The notes beneath the pieces were generated by a model that worked only from the letters and a program-made list of their open reading frames with translations, was not told the origin of the DNA and searched no databases. This document shows positions 34,401-44,400 of a stretch of 64,000 bases of DNA, in pieces (positions within the stretch are counted from its first letter, which is position 1; every line of letters begins with the position of its first letter). The DNA comes from Distichodus sexfasciatus. Lineage: Eukaryota > Chordata > Actinopteri > Characiformes > Distichodontidae. The position numbers and the translations under genes were made by a program. The DNA is taken from NCBI GenBank assembly GCA_032718565.1, contig JAVGVS010000190.1, positions 287,017-351,016 on the forward strand, read 5' to 3'.

Positions 34401-37400
34401 ACGATGGAAGTTGGGGCAAAGCTTGGTCATATGATTAATCTGTGTAAATTTCCAAATCAATCCCAGACCTACTTTCTAAATATTTACTTAAAAACTGCCT
34501 CTCAATTATAAAATTTAACCAGCTGCCCCCCCAAAAATTATTAAAACTTAAACATCTGGCGAAATTGGGGTTGCAGCTGTGAAACTGACGCTCTTAGTTG
34601 ATTTTCAATGTCATTTATTTGACTTGCTGCGCCCCACTTTGGGAGCTACATGTGTAAGCCAACTCTGGCTGGCCTGTTCCTCTAAGCCATGATAGAGAGC
34701 TTGAACAAAGCTTACCTTTATTATTAATGGCCTCAGCTCCCAGCAGAGCGAGACCTGCAACCATCACCTCATGGTGAGAGCAACAGAGAAATCCTCGGTC
34801 TACAGTGTGGCTCTTTACAGCCGACACCGGAGCAGCAGCAGCAGGGTGCTTGGATTTCTTCTTGTTCTTCTTTTTGTGAGCAGCAGGTGCTGGAAAAAGA
34901 GGACGATGAAAACACAAGATATAACACTGCATCGAGGACTGTGCGATATGACCAAAATCTCATAATAACAATAACGATATACGGTATATTAGGGGTGCAC
35001 AAATATCACGATTCGATTAGATTCTCATTCTTGGGCTTGCAATTCGATTCAAAATTGATTCACGATTCATAAACGATTTACGATTCAATACATATATGAA
35101 TTTGTTTGCCGGTTGCAGTTTTGAGTTACTTTTTCCATTTGACTGTGGCAGATCTTCCAAAAAAAAAAAAAAAAAAAAAAAAAAATCACACTGAATCAAA
35201 TGTAGTTCACTGAATCAATTTTGAATCGACAGAGAAAGAATCATGATTTGATGCGATTAAATTTTTTTGCACAACCCTAATATACATCACAATAAGGTAC
35301 ATTTTCTGTGAATTTAGTAGGGCTGGGTATCGTTGCTGATTTCCTGAATCGATTCGATTCCGATTCACAAGGCCACGATCCGATTCAATTCTCGATTCGA
35401 TTCAATTCGATATCGATTTATTTAGAGATTTCTTTGCGTCAATACTAGTTTTGCTTGGTTATAAAATAACTTGTTTTAAAACCGAAGTGTTGCCAAACAT
35501 CGGCCTTTAGGCCAGACGGTGATTTGAGCGGAGCGGCTTCAGCCATGGCTCTATTTGGTTTTCGGCTTCGCCGGTCTCACGTTTTTATAGCTCTCCTTGC
35601 GCGGTCGCGAGAAGTAGTGCATAGCCGCAGGAAAAGATCGATCCGCGAATTTTTGAATCGCGTATTTTTCGAACGAGAATCGATACTGATCGGTGAATCG
35701 ATTTTTTGACCCCAGCCCTAGAAATTAGTGGAACTTTGGCAAGCTAAAGGATGAAAACGAGTGCGGGTCATGGCGGTTACAGATATGCAGAGAGACCCAT
35801 GGGCCCTGGAATCATGTTGAATTTGGTGGTTTTATGAAAAATGGCGGCCGTGTAGTGAAGCGGCAAAATTTGAGCTCCATGTTAGTCTATGGGGAAAAAA
35901 ACGGACGACAAAAGGTGTCAACAAACTCCCCACCCCACAATAGGCAGCATGTTTTAGAGTTGGAACGAAGTTTCTTGCACAGAAACTGTAGAAAAAATAG
36001 TGCTCAGCAAAAAGTGGGTGGAATAAAAATCGGATAACCAAAAAAGTCTTACCAGAATTTAAAGAATAATCAAGGTTACGTCGATTACAGGTTGTGAATG
36101 TCAGTTATGACTAACCACACCGGTAAATATTCATTTAAATTTATTGTAGTTATTCACCCGCGGTTGTGGCTCGGAGACGGCTTTCGGACTGCACCAGCTG
36201 AGTGTTGCTCATGAAGACCAGTCTGCGGTAGAGATGATCGTCTTCTCCCCTCACGTCCTCTACCGAGTACTCCCCCGTCAGACTGCTCACCCCTCGTCCC
36301 ACCACCTCCCTCCAGCCCAGATCACCTCCCACAGACAAGAACGGCACCTGAAAAAGCATAAAAACACGTCTCAGCCAGAGATGAATATACATTTTAAGAT
36401 CAGGGCTCACACAGCTTTTCCAAATTCAAGCAATTATGTATTTATATAATGTGGTACCTCGGTTTGAAATCCAAAAAGTTGGTGTTGTAATTTCCCCCAT
36501 AAAAATCAATGTAAAACTAATGAATCCATCGCTGCCCCCCCCCCAAATAATACACCAACAATTTGATGGTTTTACACATGAAAGGTTGTTTTTTTGGCCG
36601 GTCTGTGTACAAAATAATTTGACAATTTCCATCAAAAATTATGTTTGAGTGATGAATTGTTCGATTTTGTGGACAATTGAGGCCCGTGCAAATTTTTGGA
36701 ATTTTTCGTATGAAATCAGTACATACACGTGAAATGATAAAGCAGCTTTGTGACGGCCAGATAGAGACGCCAATGAATTGATGGTTCTTGTCATACAAGT
36801 TCATTTTATGTCGGGCTGAAGTACAAAATAAATGGTCGATTTCTGACTTTTATGATGGAAAATACTGTTTGAGTGACAAATTGTTTGACTTGGTTTAAAA
36901 TATTTCATTCTACGCAATTTCCTGTATAAAACATGACGCGGCGCTCGGTTCGTCTTCCAAGATTTCGTTCGTATTCTAAGCTCGAATTTGGCCAAAGAAA
37001 AATCAGGATGTTCCTAGTCTAAGTGTTTCAAGAACCAAGGTGCCACTGTACATAAATAAATACTTGAACAAATTTTTATTACAATTGCGATTTCCCACAA
37101 TTATGAAAAAATAATAATGATTTTTTAAAAATCTCATACTGAAATGTGTCCACTTTGTCTGCAATAAATACAGACCACCACAATATTTTTTACAGTAGTG
37201 AGCACTGCCCGTCCCTAAATGCTGTTAATAAACAGCAAAGAAAAATGGCAAAACTTCTAACAAAGTAGCAGGGCAGATACGGTTGGGTAAAAAGGTAATC
37301 GCTCATCACACTTCATCAAAACCTGGAAAACAATAGGGGTGTTGAAATTAATCACCTAATCGTTGCATTGTAATGCAGATGTGGACGATTTTGCATTGAT

Positions 37401-40400
37401 ACATTGATACGATAATCTATTACATCATAATGATTTTGCTTTGTAATTTTTTTGGCTGTTGCATAAAATTTCTAGTTAAAAAGAAGACCCCGGTAGTAAA
37501 TATGGCTGCCCGATCTGCGTCCAATGTGAAGTAATGTAGAAAAATTGTTGCAATGCATTGACATATTGTACAGTAACAAATCATTAATATGAAAATCATG
37601 AGACTAACGAAGATTCACACCTATAAAAAAAAAACACCGCATTAAAGTCCATTACGCCTCGTTTAAATCAACTTGAGCTGAGCCCTTCTCTTTCCAACTA
37701 AAAAACCCTTCGCCATTCTTTGCTTTCTACTAAACTTCTTTGAAAACTTCACATGAACAACATGAAGAATGCACTTTGAAGAACCCAAAACCTTGAAAAA
37801 CATCACAATTGAAGCATTTTCAAGTTATCATCAAACAGTCAAACAAACCCTGTTAAGTACCTGCTGATTGTCCGGCATTCCGGGTGGAGCCAGCTGCATC
37901 ACCATGGGGGACAGTTCCACCTGCACCGCCTGCATGTCTTCATACTCTTGGTCTCGATGCATCGCTACAACAACCAGCCGGCGGAACTTGGCGCTGGAGG
38001 CCAGCTGAGCGCGACCCTCGGCCGAGCCGTACAGCCAGTCGGATTCACGACCCTGCGGAACTGCAGATACATCACACACTCAGTAAATAAATCTTGAAAG
38101 CTAACTATAGCTGGGCGATATGACCTAAAAATCAATCACGATTAATTCAACACCACTTCAATTAAGATTTCTTACAATTATTATTAATATTTTTATTCTA
38201 ATATGTCACTGACAAGGTTTGTACTGTAAATACGCTCAACTATTAAAGTTGCAATATTTATTCTAATGAAAGAGTGTATATATACTAGAATTTAAAATAT
38301 AATTGAAGGAAACTCATCTGTGTATGTAGTGTGAGTCTGGACGGGGTGGAGGCAACACAACATGCCAGTATGTTTTAAAGAGGACAGTGCATGAACACAG
38401 TCTGGGGAATCATCGTAAGCCAAAACTACATTGATTCAGTTTCAGAAGCTCATTTTATATCGATTCATTTTCAATTTATTGCCCAGCTCTCGTAGTAGTG
38501 TATTACTGCAAAACAACTTCCATTCAATCGACAAAACGTACAAAAGCCTTACCGATAAAGATGGCAAAATGGTTGGCGCGTGGCACCTTGGCAGAGGCCG
38601 GACTGTCCTGGACTGTAAGCGTGTATCGGGGTCGGCCGGTGCCCGCGTGGCACAGCGTGAGAGACGGGGCGCTGTCCGAATCCGTACCACTCCTCAGTTT
38701 CTGGAGCATGATGGCATAATCCTGGCGCTCCTTCACAGCAGCCAGCAGATCCGCCACCGACCCCAACCTGCAGGGGGCGCCGTCCTCGCCCTGGCACATC
38801 TCCAGCACAGCAAAGGGAGATGGCTGGCGGAATTTGGTGCAGACGAGAACGAAAACGGGCAACGCGAACAAGGAGGAATCCGAACTCCCGTCCGGATTCT
38901 GGTTTTGGCTCAAGCAGTGGATTCGGATGGCGGAGCCGTTTTCTGAGAAATGCTCCAGCGCCAGCTTCACGACGTGCTCCTGCGCCAGAGTCACGCACAC
39001 GTACCGGCCCCCTACTGCCAAAATTCGGCTCACTTCGGCCAGCATGCGACGAGCCAGTGCCCCCTCCTCCTCCGAGGCCATGGCGTCCAGGGTGCCCTTG
39101 TCCAGAGCTGCTTGGAAACTGGCGTCCTCGTAGTCCGTCTGGGTGGCGTCCGCCTGCCGGAAGATGAGGTCAGGCCTGCGCTGGGAGTTACGCTGGTTCA
39201 TGTGAGACACCACCGTCTCACTGATGTCGATGTTGGTCAGGTGGTGGTAGCCCACATCGTAAAGCTGCTCGCTCAGTTCCGAGTTGCCGCAACCCACCAC
39301 TAAAACCTGGGGAAACAAATAGGTGTTTTTAGGACGTCGATACATGGGTTAACGGCAGTTAAAAGAGGAAAGAGGAATGAACAAAGCGGACATCGCAATA
39401 TATGTATTCAGCAATATGTATATTCAGCAATATATATTGTGATAGGAAATAATCTAGAATGTGGTTGAAGGTCCTGCTCAGCGGCCCAATGGCAGTAGTG
39501 TTGGAGGTGGGATAGAGTCATGTCACGTCTCCTCAGTCAAAATGCAAACCCTACTCTTCCATTATGAGAGGTCGACCAATATTGGAATATTGATACTGAA
39601 TGTTATTAGTTAACGGGCTGATAACCGATATTTAGAACTGATATGCAATTTATACTGACTTGCAATTTAACTGATATGCTAGCCAATCAGAGACAGTTGT
39701 GGGCGGGACATTACAGGAAGCAGTAAGTCAAGAGTAAACGACACAGAGAGAAGAGACGGCAGTGAAGCCACAGTACTGCACCTTTTAATTAATTAATATC
39801 GGTGATGGTCAAAATTAAACAACGATACCGATAATCGGCAAAATGGCTAAAGTCGGCCCCGATAATAATCGGTTGACCCTTAGTCATCAGCATTAAATTT
39901 ACATTGCCTGGGAAGGGATCTCAAGATTATGTTATATATAGGTGGCTAATAATTGGTGTTGTAAGCCACAACCTCTATTCAGCAGTGGTCATTCCAGTTG
40001 GACACAGACGGTCTCTCTTACTCTTTTCTCAAAACATCCACCTTCTTAGACTAAACTGAAGCCTTGGCCCTAATAACTTGCTGGATGGCAGAGTGAACCA
40101 ACGAGTCTCAGAACCACATTCGAAGTGACCCCACTAGGGGTTTTTAAACTGAAAAAGCCTTTCCTTTGAAAGGCCAAATGTCACAAGGAATCCAGGTGCC
40201 TTCAGCTCTAGTAATCGAGACGACTATGTCTTGGACAAAACAAAAGCATGCACTCTTGTCTTGAACAACTTTTGTCTGACAGGGTTTGTTCAGGTGTATT
40301 ACTCAGCTGACGGTGACTTAGTTGGACGACATCTGTTGATTTAAGCCAAGCTTTATAGATTGCAGAACAGTCATGCACTACAAAGCAATGTTGTGGCTCT

Positions 40401-41025
40401 GGATAAGAGCATCTGCTAAATGTTTTAAATGTAAATTAGGAGATTAGGTGTTCTATCAAAACATGCTATCTATCGAATTGTGCGACCAAGCAATCCTGCT
40501 ATGTTGCGCTCTATTTCCACGCCCATAAATCCATGCTACCCAGTCTTCTTTATATTTACACAAAAATATACCATATGTACAATTAAGAGATTGATCTTTT
40601 TATTAAAACATTTGTATTTGATAGGCTATGGTGGCTTTTAAAATTTTAAATAAAGGTGATATTATCAAACCAGGCCCCATATATTCATACTCTTACCAGA
40701 TTGTTATCAAATGAAAACAGTAACATGAGTTATAACAAATAGAAACCCATGGAAGTCGCATTTTTCGACAGGGGAGCATGAATTGAAAGTTTATGACGTA
40801 GATCCGCGCTACGGGAGCATTTTGCGACAAGGCAGCATAAATCATGCATTATTCCAGGAGAGAGCTTCTCACCTTGTCCCGGGGCTTGATGTATTTATGC
40901 AGCACGCCGCACAGCGAGTTATAATCCCCGTACCACTCGAAAGCCTTTTCTCCCCGTTTGCGGAAAAAGCGCTCCCAGTATTCCGCAGAGCTGAACTCCT
41001 GCGCCGTTCTGGGCAAAAGACTCAT
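31195..41025 (-). CDS. mettl13: mettl13 (eEF1A lysine and N-terminal methyltransferase), complete
   Basis: METTL13 (EEF1AKNMT) methylates eEF1A with two separate domains: the N-terminal one dimethylates Lys55 and the C-terminal one trimethylates the alpha-amino group. Eight exons join in frame to 702 residues (human about 699). Visible features are the N-terminal signature [12 protein letters not shown], methyltransferase motif [11 protein letters not shown] (52-61) with NIDIS (76-80), a lysine-rich linker around 438-446, and the second SAM-binding domain ILVVGLGGG (496-504) with EVVELDP (520-526) and DVIMFDVD (567-574). The C-terminus [11 protein letters not shown] ... [11 protein letters not shown] resembles the human end. 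It is head-to-head with itpa and upstream of dnm3, in the order known from human 1q24. No key motif is damaged. The first AATAAA I saw downstream on this strand is near 30476-30481. Confidence 0.96.
31590..31800. repeat. TTTACAGTA-type dispersed repeat
   Basis: ATTTACAGTATAATACTG ... GATATTTACAGTAGTACTG ... GTTGCCTATTGCAAATATTT. Relatives at 12425-12535, 52050-52235, 52840-52985 and 53145-53310. Confidence 0.65.
32175..32306 (-). CDS. mettl13: mettl13 exon 7
   Basis: 132 bp, residues 562-606, [20 protein letters not shown] through VHRLLTPR. Acceptor TTTATAG, donor TCGAG|GTAGAG. No open frame of usual reporting length starts inside it, so it is easily missed in ORF lists. Confidence 0.94.
33216..33428 (-). 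CDS. mettl13: mettl13 exon 6 (second SAM-binding motif)
   Basis: 213 bp, residues 491-562. [18 protein letters not shown] is motif I of the C-terminal methyltransferase and EVVELDP carries the acidic post-I residue; [18 protein letters not shown] follows. Acceptor TTTAACAG, donor CCAGG|GTGAGA. Confidence 0.96.
33659..34384. mobile_element. hAT-type non-autonomous element, family H1, copy 2
   Basis: Same family as 722-1493 in the opposite orientation; ends TAGGGATTCACAAT and (reverse) TAGGGATGCACGAT. The flanks CTCTGCAC and ATCTGCAC match at seven of eight bases. Lies in mettl13 intron 5. Confidence 0.8.
34716..34889 (-). CDS. mettl13: mettl13 exon 5 (lysine-rich linker)
   Basis: 174 bp, residues 433-491. 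A basic stretch [10 protein letters not shown] and an alanine run precede [20 protein letters not shown], the link into the second catalytic domain. Acceptor TTTTCCAG, donor AAAG|GTAAGC. Confidence 0.94.
34990..35279. mobile_element. hAT-type miniature element, family H4
   Basis: The ends TAGGGGTGCACAAAT and (reverse) TAGGGTTGTGCAAAA are inverted. It contains reversed GATTCACGATTCATAAACGA blocks shared with the 3040-3521 array, and a poly(A) run at 35160-35185. In mettl13 intron 4. Confidence 0.65.
35318..35720. mobile_element. hAT-type miniature element, family H3
   Basis: TAGGGCTGGGTATCG at the left and (reverse) TAGGGCTGGGGTCAA at the right. The flanking octamers GAATTTAG and GAAATTAG match at seven of eight positions. 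In mettl13 intron 4. Confidence 0.8.
36158..36347 (-). CDS. mettl13: mettl13 exon 4
   Basis: 190 bp, residues 370-433, [17 protein letters not shown] ... [19 protein letters not shown]. Acceptor TTTTTCAG, donor CGCGG|GTGAAT. Confidence 0.95.
36449..37050. mobile_element. TA-flanked DNA element in mettl13 intron 3
   Basis: Left end GTGGTACCTCGGTTT and right end (reverse) CAGTGGCACCTTGGTTC are inverted and adjoin TA, as with Tc1/mariner-type elements. The frames inside are short. Confidence 0.6.
37334..37623. mobile_element. hAT-like miniature element in mettl13 intron 3
   Basis: TAGGGGTGTTGAAATTAATC at the left and (reverse) TAGGTGTGAATCTTCGTTAG at the right are imperfect inverted ends. Confidence 0.5.
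37861..38060 (-). CDS. mettl13: mettl13 exon 3
   Basis: 200 bp, residues 303-369, [17 protein letters not shown] ... [10 protein letters not shown]. Acceptor ATCTGCAG, donor AGCAG|GTACTT. Confidence 0.95.
38553..39306 (-). CDS. mettl13: mettl13 exon 2 (N-terminal methyltransferase domain)
   Basis: 754 bp, the largest exon, residues 52-303. Contains motif [36 protein letters not shown] and ends at NHFAIFI. Acceptor TTCCCCAG, donor TATCG|GTAAGG. Long open frames on the opposite strand here are antisense shadows of this GC-rich exon. Confidence 0.96.
39565..39881. mobile_element. family H2 miniature element
   Basis: Ends GAGGTCGACCAATATTGG and (reverse) AGGGTCAACCGATTATTATC; internal GATATCGGTGATGGTCAAAA. 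In mettl13 intron 1. Confidence 0.65.
40386..40438 (+). mobile_element. L2-type SINE tail fragment
   Basis: TCTGGATAAGAGCATCTGCT followed by AAATGTAAATTA. Confidence 0.65.
40873..41025 (-). CDS. mettl13: mettl13 exon 1
   Basis: 153 bp, residues 1-51, [20 protein letters not shown] through HKYIKPRDK. The ATG matches the human N-terminus. Donor ACAAG|GTGAGA, phase 0. Confidence 0.95.
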
Positions 41026-41410
41026 TTTCACACGCTCTTTAACACACTGCCCGGTTAAAACTTGCACTTTTATTTCCCTTAGACGCTCCCAGCATCTGTC
41101 ATGAACGTCTACATCAACTCCAGCACTTCGATTTTGTATCTAGTAAAAGTGCGCGATAATATTAGCCAAAAACAAACATATTTTCTCCCACATGCGCTCC
41201 AGTTTTGGTCCTCACATGTTCGACGTTTCCAGTCGGACACATTTCAAGACGGAACTGCATAGAAGCAGCGGTGATTGGACAGGCTAAGTGGGCGGGACAA
41301 CGGTACTGCTGGTTGATTGGTGGAAAGTTTGGCGTGAGTAAATCTATTGGCTGATTTTTTTGTGTGACCGGGTCGGATTTTTTTTAATAGTCCCGCGGTG
41401 AGGCGGAAAC
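41026..41410. promoter_or_regulatory. bidirectional mettl13/itpa promoter region
   Basis: Only 385 bp separate the two divergent start codons. On the plus strand there are three ATTGG (inverted CCAAT) boxes at 41274, 41316 and 41346 and a GGGCGGG GC box at 41290-41296. The itpa start lies in AACATGGCG, similar to YY1 sites over start codons. No TATA box stands out. A shared promoter is inferred from layout and motifs. Confidence 0.65.
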
Positions 41411-41473
41411 ATGGCGCTACCGGCGGGGAGATCCGTGGTGTTTGTGACTGGAAATGCCAAGAAATTAGAGGAG
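41411..41473 (+). CDS. itpa: itpa exon 1
   Basis: 63 bp, residues 1-21, [20 protein letters not shown] plus E. ATG in GAAACATGG, a good context. Donor GAGGAG|GTGAGA, phase 0. Confidence 0.95.
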
Positions 41474-44400
41474 GTGAGAACAGGAGATTAAAACGTCGCA
41501 TATAGCTTTTCACAAGAAATAAATTAAAAGCGTTAAGTTGAAATGGTTTTAAAAAATGAATGAATATCGTGCTTTAGCTTCGCGCTAGAGTGCAGTGAGA
41601 CGCGAATGCGGTTCAGCCTGTTTTTGCTGCTTTATTCTCGTCAAAATAGGGAGTTGTCAGTTTGTCCATATCTTTGACAAATGTTGACATTTTAAAAATT
41701 ATTAAACTGTTTCATTCAGAATCAGAAATCAAAAAAGTTTTACCTGAATAATTAATTTTAACTAGATGCTGGTTAATCTTTATTAAACAGTTGGTGCTTT
41801 ATAATGTTACGGGCGACCGATATAGGATTTTTAATAGCGATACTAATTTTAAGATTTGAAGATTTTAAAAAAATCTGATAATGATATAACAACCAGTATT
41901 TTATTTTCCCAAAAGTGTATAAGAAACTAAAATGTTCTCTCACAATTATTGTGCTGTTGATGAAGCCCCAATATATAAAACAGCGAATAAAGCAGTTTCA
42001 ACTTGGTATATTTTGCAACAAAGTGATAACAATATTCCTCACCACACATTAAATGTGTAACTACAGTACCTTGCGATACCTCAAAAACTGTCAGAGCAAA
42101 TTGTCACCCACAGCATTCTAAACATTCGTTTTGTGATGTTATGTCCGCAATACGCATGGTTGGGAGTAACGTGTTCTAAAAGTAATGCAGTTACAGTCAG
42201 TGCTGGGAAGGTTACTTTTAAAATGTATTCCACTACAGATTACAGAATACATGCCCCAAAATGTAGTTTGTAACATATTCCGTTAAGTTACTCAATGTGA
42301 GTAACGTATTCTGAATACTTTGGATTACTTAATATATTGTCATGCTTTTTACAACTACATGAATGTAGCAATCACATCCTGCAAATTCTTCTTTGTTTTT
42401 CTCTAGCAATTGGCTGTTAAGCCCAAATCTCCCTGAATAGACAATATATTTACTCTAAAGGAGCAAACACGAAATTTCGGAGTAAGAAATGCAATCCTGC
42501 CCGGGCACTGCTGGCTCTGTTGTGCTGGCTCCGGGTCCATTGTGTAACTGAGAGGCCACCAACATTAACAGGACGCTTACATTAGAGCCTCTTATTGCGT
42601 GTTTTGTTTGGGTTTCCGGCAATGCGTGGAATTACCAAAATTAGAGAGGGGATAGAGAGGGGGTAGCCTAACATATGAAACAGGAAAAGACCGCCGTGTA
42701 ATCCATTTATTTCAACAAAGTAACTGTATTCTAATTATCACCTATTTAAACGGTAACTGTAACGGAATACAGTTACTCATATTTTGTATTCTAAATACGT
42801 AACGCCGGTACATGTATTCCGTTACTCCCCAACACTGGTTACAGTAATGTGTTACTATTTACTGTAACGCAGTAATGCATTTTCAGTAACACATGTTACA
42901 ACACACTTTTAACCCGACAGTTAGTGCTGTTCTCTTTTTACAAGCAGTAACGGTATAACAGTTACTACTAATCTATAATGTATTGTATTTTGGAAGTTGG
43001 CCTACACTGATGATAAATTATTATTATATAATCTACCAAGCCTTAAACCTGAAGCCAAAATATGTTGCGCTCAAGGGCCCAACTCTGGCAAATTTCATTA
43101 TTTATTATTACTTATAAATTTGAAACCTGTATCTTCGGTACCACAAAGTTGTCAGTGTTACTGGCTGATTACGTCTTCAATGATGCTTCATTCCAGACAA
43201 ATTTGGGGTTTACACGGTATTATAACTGCACACATGATGTATACACTCCTATTTATGGAGAACCCACTTCATTAAACCTGTGTTTTTTTGTCCGTACAGG
43301 TTATTCAGATCCTTGGTGACAAATTTCCATACAAACTCGTGTCCAAAAAGATTGACCGTGAGTATTGACTTCAGCTGTTTAATGAAGTATGGGAACAAAG
43401 CAAAAAAACTCAGTGCCACAGCCCTCTTTTTACACATACTTAAAAAAGGTTTTTGCACACATCAGTGTTTCTCTCATGCAACAGTTGATACAAGCAATAA
43501 GACCAAGGCTTTGCTGTTTAATAGATCACTGTAAAGCTCATATTACTTACATTGCAGTACAGCTTTCACCATTGTCCCCCTGAGCAGGGCCTTTAACCTC
43601 TAGTTGCTCCAGCGGGACTGTCCCTGTAAATTGAAATTGGTAAGTCATTCTGGATAAGAGTGTCTGTTAAATACTCAATATGTGGACCTGAGTTACTATA
43701 GCAAAGTTTAAAAAGAGTCCTGTGGCATCCAGGTTCATCAAATGTCATCTTTTGTTCTCATCATTTAAAAATCCACTGCAGATTGGAACTGGTACCGGAC
43801 TGACTCAGTTTATCAAAAAAGTCGAATGAAGACTTGATCGTGGCTTGGCATTATTTTCACATCTTTGCTTATCATGTGTCTGCTTGAACAGTGCCAGAGT
43901 ACCAAGGAGAACCCGATGAGATCTCAATACAAAAGTGTCAAGAAGCAGCAAGACAGGTTTGAGAATTATATCTCTTTTTTTTTTTTAAAATAATTTGCAC
44001 TGCAGCACCATTGTACAAGTTATGAAGTGTTAAAATAAAGGTTTTCTGTGTTCCCCTTTTGAAGATTGATGGGCCAGTGATTGTGGAGGACACCTGCCTG
44101 TGTTTCAGAGCGCTAGAAGGACTACCAGGACCGTATATGTAAGCAGGAAGATGCTTTACTTTATCCTTAGTTTTAGAACGAAACTCTTCTTTACTATGGT
44201 TTATTGACGCGTAACAGCTGTTTCTTAATTTCGTTTAGTAAATGGTTTTTGGATAAGCTGAAGCCTGAAGGTAAGACATTTTGACGACATGCTCAACTTT
44301 AACTTCATGTTAGTACATCTTTAGGAAACAATTGGTGCTGTATAGGGTTACGGGCAACCGATATATTCTATTTTTCCAATAGCGATATATTACATATAAT

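Noticed and set aside
38431..39303. Long open frames on the plus strand (38431-38946, 38820-39167, 38950-39303)
   Set aside because: They are antisense to the GC-rich mettl13 exon 2, whose minus-strand frame matches a known protein through its whole length.
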